Below, piece after piece: positions 58,494 through 64,000 of a stretch of 64,000 nt of DNA. The notes below the pieces were generated by a model that worked only from the letters and a program-made list of their open reading frames with translations, made no database searches and had not been told where the DNA came from. Source of the stretch: Chitinophaga pinensis (GTDB lineage: Bacteria; Pseudomonadota; Gammaproteobacteria; Burkholderiales; SG8-41); the NCBI GenBank assembly GCA_943329075.2, contig CALQCM020000023.1, positions 1-64,000 of the forward strand, written 5' to 3'. The position numbers were made by a program, and so were the translations under genes. How positions within the stretch are numbered: position 1 is the stretch's first letter; every line of letters begins with the position of its first letter.

Positions 58494-59573
58494 ATGGCGA
58501 GCAGAGTGTACGCTTCCCGTGCCGTCATGCCCGCGCAGGCGGGCATCCAGAAGATTTTTGATTCAATACGCAAGAAAATTCCTGGGCTCCCGCTTTCGCG
58601 GGAGCGACGGAGTTTTATAGGCGAGCTACTGGTCGTGTTGGCCGCTGTTTTTTCTGTAGCTGCCTTTGCGCAGACATATCCAACCAAACCCATCCGCATT
58701 GTCGTGCCGTGGCCGCCGGGCGGCGGCACCGACGTGGTGTCGCGCACCATCGCGCAGAAAATGAACGAAACGCTCGGCCAGCCGGCGATTGTCGACAACC
58801 GCGCCGGCGCCAACGGCATCATCGGTGCCGACCAGGTGGCGAAGGCGCCGGCCGACGGCTACACGGTGCTGATCACGATCGCCTCGCACGCGATCAACCC
58901 GACGTTGTATGCGAAGCTGCCCTATGACAACGCCGATCTGCTGCCGGTCTCACTGCTGGCAGAGTATCCGTTTGTGGTCACTGTGCATCCCTCGCTGCCG
59001 TCGAAAACGCTGCGCGAGTTCATTGCCATGGCGAAGGCGCGCAGCGGCCAGCTGACCTATGCGTCATCAGGCAACGGCAGCGGGCCGCATCTGGGTATGG
59101 AACTGTTCATGAGTCAGGCCGGGATCAATATGGTGCACGTGCCGTACCGCGGTTCCGGACAGGCGATGACCGATCTGCTGTCGGGACAGGTGCAGGTCTT
59201 TCTGAATAATTTTCTTGCTGCCATGCCCATGATCAAGGCCGGCCGCCTGCGCCCGCTGGCGGTGACCAGCCGCAAGCGTTCACCCGTTGCGCCGGAGTTG
59301 CCGACGGTGATCGAATCCGGCGTGCCCGATTACGTGGTGACCGGCTGGTACGGGATGTTCGTGCCGGCGGCCACGCCCGCGCCGGTTGTCGCCACGCTGC
59401 ACGCCGCCACTGTCAGGGCGCTGCGCTCGAAAGAGGTCAGTGAGCGCCTGTCCGGCGAAGCCGCTGAAATTGTCGCCGGCACGCCGCCGCAGTTTGCGGA
59501 GTTTCTCAAGGCCGAGATCGCGAAATGGGCCGGGGTCATCCGCAAGGCGAAGGTGAAGGCGGAAAATCTTTGA
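58494..59573 (+). CDS. Bug/TctC solute-binding protein with repeat-derived signal-peptide extension
   Basis: The mature protein is a normal Bug protein with loop PWPPGGGTDVVSR, DNRAGANG and APADGYTVL, cleaved near AAFA|QTYP. Its first ~40 codons are encoded by a REP pair (58523-58610) that sits in frame between the ATG and the hydrophobic core (ELLVVLAAVFSVAAFA). The 359-residue precursor thus has a long basic n-region. The ATG lies one base after the upstream stop, giving coupling to the hydrolase-fold gene. Translation may instead begin at an unseen non-ATG codon within the core. Confidence 0.85.
   Translation: MASRVYASRAVMPAQAGIQKIFDSIRKKIPGLPLSRERRSFIGELLVVLAAVFSVAAFAQTYPTKPIRIVVPWPPGGGTDVVSRTIAQKMNETLGQPAIVDNRAGANGIIGADQVAKAPADGYTVLITIASHAINPTLYAKLPYDNADLLPVSLLAEYPFVVTVHPSLPSKTLREFIAMAKARSGQLTYASSGNGSGPHLGMELFMSQAGINMVHVPYRGSGQAMTDLLSGQVQVFLNNFLAAMPMIKAGRLRPLAVTSRKRSPVAPELPTVIESGVPDYVVTGWYGMFVPAATPAPVVATLHAATVRALRSKEVSERLSGEAAEIVAGTPPQFAEFLKAEIAKWAGVIRKAKVKAENL
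58523..58610. repeat. REP-type pair inside the 5' end of a Bug gene
   Basis: ATGCCCGCGCAGGCGGGCAT and CTCCCGCTTTCGCGGGAG units, read in frame as part of the precursor. Confidence 0.8.
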
Positions 59574-59758
59574 GCGGAACCTGCTTAATCCACGTGTCAT
59601 GGCGAAAATTCCACAGCCGATGGACAGCGCCAGCCTCCGGTAGTATCGTTTGCAGGGTTGGGACGACAAAAAAATAACAAGCGTTCCATCAGGCCGGCGT
59701 CGTGGCAGTAGTTTGTGGCAATAATTCGACCGGCGAACTCAATTTCGGGGGAAATCCA

Positions 59759-60592
59759 GTGAAGCTTCGTATCAGTGCATGCGCATTCGCGTTGTTGGCC
59801 GTTGTCTCGGCTTCTGTTTATTCAGCCCAAGCGTTCGATCCGAAAAGTCCGATCCCGTCACCGACGGAAAAAGACTGGGTGGTGATTTCCAAACTGCCCG
59901 ACTGGAGCGGCATCTGGGTGCCGATGACCAAGGACCAGGACGCGCAGATCAAAACCAATCCGACGCCGTGGACGCCGAAAGTCGCCAAATACATCGAATG
60001 GCAGGTCGAGGAAGCCAAAGTCGGCCGACCGGCACCGCTGTTTGTTGACTGCCTGCCCGAGGGCATGCCGTCGTGGATGCTGATCACGCATAACTCGATG
60101 GAAGTGCTGTTTACGCCGGGTCGCGTCACCATGTTGGGTGAATCGGACGGCAACCGCCTGCGCCGTATTTACACCGACGGGCGTCCGCATCCGAAAGACG
60201 TCGAAGAGACCTTCCACGGCCATTCGACCGGCCACTGGGAGGGCGACACGCTGGTGATCGACACCGTCGGCATTCTGCCGCAGGCGTGGGTGGCCACCGC
60301 GGAACATCTGGGCGTGCCGAACAACGGCGACATTCATGTTGCGGAACGCATCCGCGTGGATGGCAATCTGATGAAAGATGAAATGACCATTACTGCGCCA
60401 AAAGTGATGACCAAACCGTGGAAGACCGTGCGTTCCTACATCCGCACACGTAACCGCGGCCATGAAATTACCGAGGGCCAGTGCATGGGCGGCAATTTCG
60501 CGGCGAAGACTGATGAAAACGGTTTCGATATTTTCGTGCCGATCCCGCATGAGAAATACGGCAACTATCCGGCGCCGCCGAAGCAGCGTTAA
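59759..60592 (+). CDS. Exported protein of unknown function, paired with DUF6152 (second copy)
   Basis: The 277-residue precursor starts at GTG 59759, preceded by GGGGGAAATCCA, and has a signal peptide ending near YSAQA|FDPK. It aligns end to end with 46427-47260, which is exactly as long (LPDWSGIW, HNSMEVLFTPGRVTMLGESDG, RRIYTDGR, HWEGDTLVIDTVG). The ATG at 59702 would add 19 residues before the signal peptide. A DUF6152 gene follows after 34 bases, so the whole pair has been duplicated in this genome. Confidence 0.82.
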   Translation: MKLRISACAFALLAVVSASVYSAQAFDPKSPIPSPTEKDWVVISKLPDWSGIWVPMTKDQDAQIKTNPTPWTPKVAKYIEWQVEEAKVGRPAPLFVDCLPEGMPSWMLITHNSMEVLFTPGRVTMLGESDGNRLRRIYTDGRPHPKDVEETFHGHSTGHWEGDTLVIDTVGILPQAWVATAEHLGVPNNGDIHVAERIRVDGNLMKDEMTITAPKVMTKPWKTVRSYIRTRNRGHEITEGQCMGGNFAAKTDENGFDIFVPIPHEKYGNYPAPPKQR

Positions 60593-60626
60593 CAAGTTTG
60601 CAACTTTAGAAACGTAAGGAGATGAC

Positions 60627-61049
60627 ATGAAATCCATGTTCAGAAACGCAGCACTCGTATCGGCGATCGCCGGACTCGGTATCGCCGCCGTGCCGGTATC
60701 GGCGCACCACACCGCATCGATGTTCGAATCGGTGAAAACCATTCAGCTCACCGGCACCATCACCGAAGTGCGCTGGACCAACCCGCACGTCAACATCATG
60801 GTCAACGCGACGGTGAAGGCCGGCGCTGCCGAGGCGGCGTGGCTGCTCGAAATGACGAGCCCCGGCAACCTCACGCGCAACGGCTGGACGAAGACGGCGC
60901 TGAAGCCCGGCGACAAGGTGGTGCTCGATATCAATCCGCTGAAAGACGACAGCGCCAACGGCGGGCGCCTCGTCAAGGCGACGCTGGTCGACAGCGGCAA
61001 GGTCTACGACACCAACTACAAGCAGTTGGAAGCCGAAGGCCGTTACTAG
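60627..61049 (+). CDS. DUF6152 family exported protein (second copy)
   Basis: The 140-residue protein has a signal peptide ending PVSA|HHTA, the mature HH start, TIQLTGTI, RWTNPHVNIMVN and LLEMTSPGNL. It is the counterpart of 45953-46390. AAGGAG precedes the ATG with good spacing. A strong terminator follows 13 bases after the stop, closing a two-gene unit with 59759. Confidence 0.86.
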   Translation: MKSMFRNAALVSAIAGLGIAAVPVSAHHTASMFESVKTIQLTGTITEVRWTNPHVNIMVNATVKAGAAEAAWLLEMTSPGNLTRNGWTKTALKPGDKVVLDINPLKDDSANGGRLVKATLVDSGKVYDTNYKQLEAEGRY

Positions 61050-61062
61050 ACTCAATCGTCTC

Positions 61063-61097
61063 AAAACAAAAGGCCCGCATTGCGGGCCTTTTGTTTT
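61063..61097. terminator. Bidirectional rho-independent terminator
   Basis: AAAACAAAAGGCCCGC and GCGGGCCTTTTGTTTT pair around an ATT loop. It serves the DUF6152 gene and the convergent lactonase-like gene. Confidence 0.88.
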
Positions 61098-61124
61098 TCC
61101 GGCGTCATTGGATGCGCGGAGTAT

Positions 61125-62390
61125 TCAGGCCGCGGGCAGTTCGAGCAGACCAGCCCACCACTGGAATTTGCCGCCGAGTTCGACATCGTATTTGCGCACG
61201 AAGTCGAGTCGGCCGTCGGCGCCGATGCGAAACACGCTCAGCGCTGCGGGCACGTGACGCACCTCGTTGCCCTCGCGCACCGACATGTCAACGATGCTGG
61301 CGGCGATCAGCAGACGGCCGCTTGGGTCGATCGAGAAGGTGCGCACGTGGTAGCTGCGCGGATCGGCATTCTGGACGAGCGTCGGCTCACCGCTGGCGGG
61401 GTCGATCGAATACACCGCTATGCTGTTCTGGCCGCCGCGAAACACCTGTTTGCCATTGAATTCAACCGTGCTGTTGGCGCGATTCGACACATAGACGAAG
61501 CGGCCGTTCGGATGCACATGGATCGGCCCTGCGCTCTGCGGCAGGTGCTCGTCCTGTTTGGCTGCCAATGTGGTTTTGATGAATGCCGGCTCGGCGACGA
61601 TGCTGTCGCCCTGCATGCGGTGCATGTGCAACTGGTTCTGGCGTTCGACCGAGACGTAGACCCACGGTTGCGTGCGATGAAAATCCAGATGACGCGGCCC
61701 GTAACCGAGGCCGCCGCGTCCGCCGACTGCCACCGATGCGCCGGGCGCGAGCACGCCGTCCTTGAAATTGTAGATCTTCATTGCGCCGGGGTCCTCGCCT
61801 TTGCCGTTTTCCGGATTGTTGCCGCGGGTCGGGAAATACACTGCGCGGTTCGACGGCGAAGTCAGGATCTGGTGCGCGAATATTCCGCTGTCGAGTCTGG
61901 CCGGTTGCGCGACCAATGCGCCGAGCGTGCCGTCGGCGTTGATACGGTGCACGGTGAGGCTGCTCGGATTGTTGTAGGCGGTCAGCGCATAACTGCCGCT
62001 GGCATCGACGCTGTTGTGGATCGGCCTTGCCGTCAGCGCCTGCGCGTCGCCATGCATCTGCAGATCGCCATCGGCGCCGACACGCACCGCACACAGACGA
62101 TGCAGCTTGCCCGCCACCGTGGCATTGCCCGAGGCGCTGTCGCTGGTCGAAACGTAAAGATAACGGCGCGACGGGTGCGGCCACACATACTGGATGTTCG
62201 AGGGCATTGCCAGCGCGGGCCGCGGCGTCAAGGTGGCATTTTCAACATCCACGTCAAACGGCCGCAGCTGGTTGCCCACGCCCTGATAAAGAACGACGCG
62301 TTTGTTGTTGCCGCCCGCTGTTGTGGCGCAACCGAAGAGCGAGGTTGCGGTGATGCCTGCAAGCGCGGTGTTAAAGGTGCGACGGTCCAT
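61125..62390 (-). CDS. Lactonase-family seven-bladed beta-propeller lipoprotein
   Basis: The 421-residue protein begins MDRRTFN with a Tat-like RR and a lipobox near LFGC (residue 21), so it is probably exported folded and lipid-anchored. The body has repeated propeller blades of the 6-phosphogluconolactonase-like (lactonase) family: HPSRRYLYVSTSD, SVDASGSYALTAY, SPSNRAVYFPTRG, RTQPWVYVSV, HPNGRFVYVSNR, DPSGRLLIAAS. It may act on a periplasmic lactone or serve as a scaffold. It lies 45 bases downstream of the serine hydrolase gene on the same strand. Confidence 0.87.
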   Translation of the reverse strand: MDRRTFNTALAGITATSLFGCATTAGGNNKRVVLYQGVGNQLRPFDVDVENATLTPRPALAMPSNIQYVWPHPSRRYLYVSTSDSASGNATVAGKLHRLCAVRVGADGDLQMHGDAQALTARPIHNSVDASGSYALTAYNNPSSLTVHRINADGTLGALVAQPARLDSGIFAHQILTSPSNRAVYFPTRGNNPENGKGEDPGAMKIYNFKDGVLAPGASVAVGGRGGLGYGPRHLDFHRTQPWVYVSVERQNQLHMHRMQGDSIVAEPAFIKTTLAAKQDEHLPQSAGPIHVHPNGRFVYVSNRANSTVEFNGKQVFRGGQNSIAVYSIDPASGEPTLVQNADPRSYHVRTFSIDPSGRLLIAASIVDMSVREGNEVRHVPAALSVFRIGADGRLDFVRKYDVELGGKFQWWAGLLELPAA

Positions 62391-62435
62391 GGTGAGTTCC
62401 CGGTCAGATCAGTGGTTGAGCGATTGAAAAAAGTG

Positions 62436-63719
62436 TTAACGCACCATCGCGCCATACACCAGCGCAGCAAGCTGCTCGCGGTAATACTTACGGATCTCGC
62501 CCGGCCCGACCGACATGACGACGACGACCAGTTGTTCTTTTGGATCGGCCCAGAAGATGGTGCCGTTGGCACCGTTCCAGGTGTAATCACCGACCGAGCC
62601 ATTGGTGGCGGCCACCCCCGGCTCGGTGCGTACGGCAACGCCGAGCCCGAAGCCGTAGCCGTCGCGGCCGGCTTCGGTGCCGGCGACGAAGTTCTTGATG
62701 TTTTTGCCGAGATGATCGGAGGTCATCAGGCGCACCGTTTTCGGGCTGAGGATGCGCGCACCGTCGAGTACGCCGCCGTTCACCAGCATCTGGCCGAAGC
62801 GGAGGTAATCGGCGGCGGTGCTGAAGGCGCACGATCCTGCGCAATCGAATTTCGGCTGCTGTTTGTAGATGCCGATCTCCTGCGGCTTGCCGCTGATTGG
62901 ATCAACGGGCAGGGCCTGCGCGAGGCGGCTGCGCTTTTCCGCCGCCAGCCTGAAGGTGGTATCGCGCATGCCAAGTTTCGACCACACACGCTCGGCAGAC
63001 GCTTCACCGAGCGACTTGCCCGTAATTTTTTCGACGACGAGGCCCAATACGTCGATCGAAAAGCCATAGTCCCATTGGCTGCCCGGCTGGAACAACAGGG
63101 GTGTCTTTGCCAGCGTGTCGAGAAATTCCGGGCCGTTCATGGCATAGGCCGCGGCGGCCGAGGACGCCGGAAACAGTTTGTGGATCGGCGAGCCGCCGCG
63201 CGCACCGTAGGTCATGCCGGTGGTGTGGCGCATCAGATCCTGCACGAAGATCGGTTGTTTCGCCGCATCTGTTTTTACCGCGCCGCCGGCATCGACCACG
63301 CCGACCTGCATCGAGCCGAACTGCGGATAGTAGGCGGCAAGTGTCGATTTGAGCGGCAGGCGGCCTTCTTCATACAGCGTCAACGCGGTGACCACCGACA
63401 GCACCTTGGTCATTGAGGCGAGATTGAAGATGGCGTCGGTCTTCATCGGCGTGTTGGCGGCCTTATCCTGGTAACCGAGCGCCTTGTAGTAAACGAGTTT
63501 GCCTTCGCGCGCGATCGCCACTACTGCACCGGGGATGCGCTCGCGCGCGACTTCGTCGGCGTAAAAGCGGTCGATACGCTGCAGCCCCGCGACGGAGAAA
63601 CCGGCTTTGGCCGGATCGGTGCGCGGCAGCGGGTCGGCGGCACCGGCGGCGTGCGCAAACAGCAGCGCGGTGGACAGGCAGGCAAGACGGCGCAGCGGCA
63701 GTTTTGAAGTGCTGTTCAT
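62436..63719 (-). CDS. Serine hydrolase, beta-lactamase/class C penicillin-binding fold
   Basis: The 427-residue exported protein has a signal peptide (AHAAGA|ADPL) and the SxxK nucleophile motif in NLASMTK (about residue 100). The second motif, usually YxN, reads WDYGFS, and the third, KTG-like, region is near NGANGTIFWAD. This is the EstB/esterase-type class C family, more often esterases or peptidases than true beta-lactamases. The start ATG follows GGAGGAAACC. It is divergent from a Bug gene and probably cotranscribed with the lactonase-like gene. Confidence 0.9.
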   Translation of the reverse strand: MNSTSKLPLRRLACLSTALLFAHAAGAADPLPRTDPAKAGFSVAGLQRIDRFYADEVARERIPGAVVAIAREGKLVYYKALGYQDKAANTPMKTDAIFNLASMTKVLSVVTALTLYEEGRLPLKSTLAAYYPQFGSMQVGVVDAGGAVKTDAAKQPIFVQDLMRHTTGMTYGARGGSPIHKLFPASSAAAAYAMNGPEFLDTLAKTPLLFQPGSQWDYGFSIDVLGLVVEKITGKSLGEASAERVWSKLGMRDTTFRLAAEKRSRLAQALPVDPISGKPQEIGIYKQQPKFDCAGSCAFSTAADYLRFGQMLVNGGVLDGARILSPKTVRLMTSDHLGKNIKNFVAGTEAGRDGYGFGLGVAVRTEPGVAATNGSVGDYTWNGANGTIFWADPKEQLVVVVMSVGPGEIRKYYREQLAALVYGAMVR

Positions 63720-63819
63720 GGTTTCCTCCTCGGGAAGCCGCCGGTTGTTTTGTTTTGGGCTGTGCCGGCGGTCAGTGCGGTTATGATATACGAATACGCG
63801 CTACGCACGAGGGGAAGCA

Positions 63820-64000
63820 ATGAGAACAATTAAAGTATCGGCACTGCTGGTTGCGCTCGCCGGCGCGCTGCCGGCGCAGGCGCAGACGTTTCCGGTCAAG
63901 CCGATCCGTATCGTCACCACCGAGGCGGGCAGTGGCACCGATTTCGGCGCGCGCATGGTGGCGCAATGCATCTCGGGGCCGCTCGGCCAGCAGGTGGTGG
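63820..64000 (+). CDS. Bug/TctC solute-binding protein, 3' end beyond window
   Basis: The first 60 residues show a signal peptide ending AQA|QTFP and a TSE-type ligand loop TTEAGSGTDFGAR, like the proteins at 28701, 39483 and 41887. AGGGGAAG precedes the ATG, and TATGAT at 63782-63787 may be a -10 element. The gene is cut by the window end. Confidence 0.9.
   Translation, partial: MRTIKVSALLVALAGALPAQAQTFPVKPIRIVTTEAGSGTDFGARMVAQCISGPLGQQVV

Noticed and set aside
61080..63416. Open frame of 778 codons on the plus strand
   Set aside because: It is antisense to the lactonase-like and serine hydrolase genes, which have signal peptides, motifs and family matches. The product is His/Arg/Val-rich without any recognisable domain, as expected for a GC-rich shadow frame.

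Overview
The window looks like a chromosomal segment of a betaproteobacterium, probably Burkholderiales. The sequence is GC-rich and carries ten Bug/TctC-type periplasmic solute-binding protein genes. It also has many short palindromic intergenic repeats of the kind common in that group, GGAG-type ribosome binding sites and a few TAT(A/G)NT-like -10 hexamers. No rRNA, tRNA, CRISPR array, integrase, transposase or phage gene was seen. The only recognisable transcriptional regulator in 64 kb is one NarL-type response regulator with its histidine kinase.

Layout. 1-5.5 kb: two Bug proteins, a D-2-hydroxyacid dehydrogenase, an NTF2-like protein and a DapA-like lyase. 5.6-12 kb: an OsmC-YcaO fusion protein, an alpha/beta hydrolase, an orphan lipoprotein binding protein and a two-component system divergent from a TonB receptor (12.1-14.4 kb). 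15-17.5 kb: a second NTF2-like gene with two DapA paralogs, one of which lacks the Schiff-base lysine. 17.9-23.3 kb: DUF2934 protein, glgC, an orphan molybdenum hydroxylase large subunit and an FMN-dependent alpha-hydroxy acid dehydrogenase. 23.4-29.7 kb: a six-gene operon with two predicted selenoproteins. 29.8-44.5 kb: assorted catabolic enzymes (dienelactone hydrolase, exported VOC protein, dehydrogenases, CinA, racemase-like, esterase, aldo/keto reductase, tricarballylate dehydrogenase-like flavoprotein) mixed with more Bug genes. 44.7-52.7 kb: a ClpX-like ATPase, exported and membrane proteins of unknown function, a lipoprotein cytochrome, a PepSY membrane protein and a TonB siderophore receptor. 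52.9-64 kb: amidohydrolase, carboxymuconolactone decarboxylase-like, YciI, a beta-propeller protein, a predicted OsmC selenoprotein, a hydrolase-fold protein without its nucleophile, more Bug proteins, a second copy of the exported-protein/DUF6152 pair, a lactonase-like propeller and a serine hydrolase.

The most notable content is three genes that must be read through an in-frame TGA: 24396-26084 (U-G-N-C motif, fused to a second domain), 28171-28704 (U-G-S-C motif) and 57042-57602 (OsmC family, Sec at the peroxidatic Cys position). In all three a hairpin can be drawn whose apical loop starts 21 bases after the TGA, which fits a bacterial SECIS element. Standard gene calling would truncate all three. 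Two of them lie in one operon (Bug / UGNC-fusion / Bug / partner domain / UGSC / Bug) that looks like an undescribed selenoprotein module tied to periplasmic solute capture. No selA, selB, selC or selD gene is in the window, so the Sec machinery must lie elsewhere for this to work.

Other anomalies are enzyme-fold genes with a key residue replaced (DapA-like without Lys, alpha/beta hydrolase with Lys for Ser, Asp/Glu racemase-like without active-site Cys, ClpX-like with RFVN for the GYVG pore loop). Palindromic repeats are also inserted into the signal-peptide coding ends of two Bug genes.
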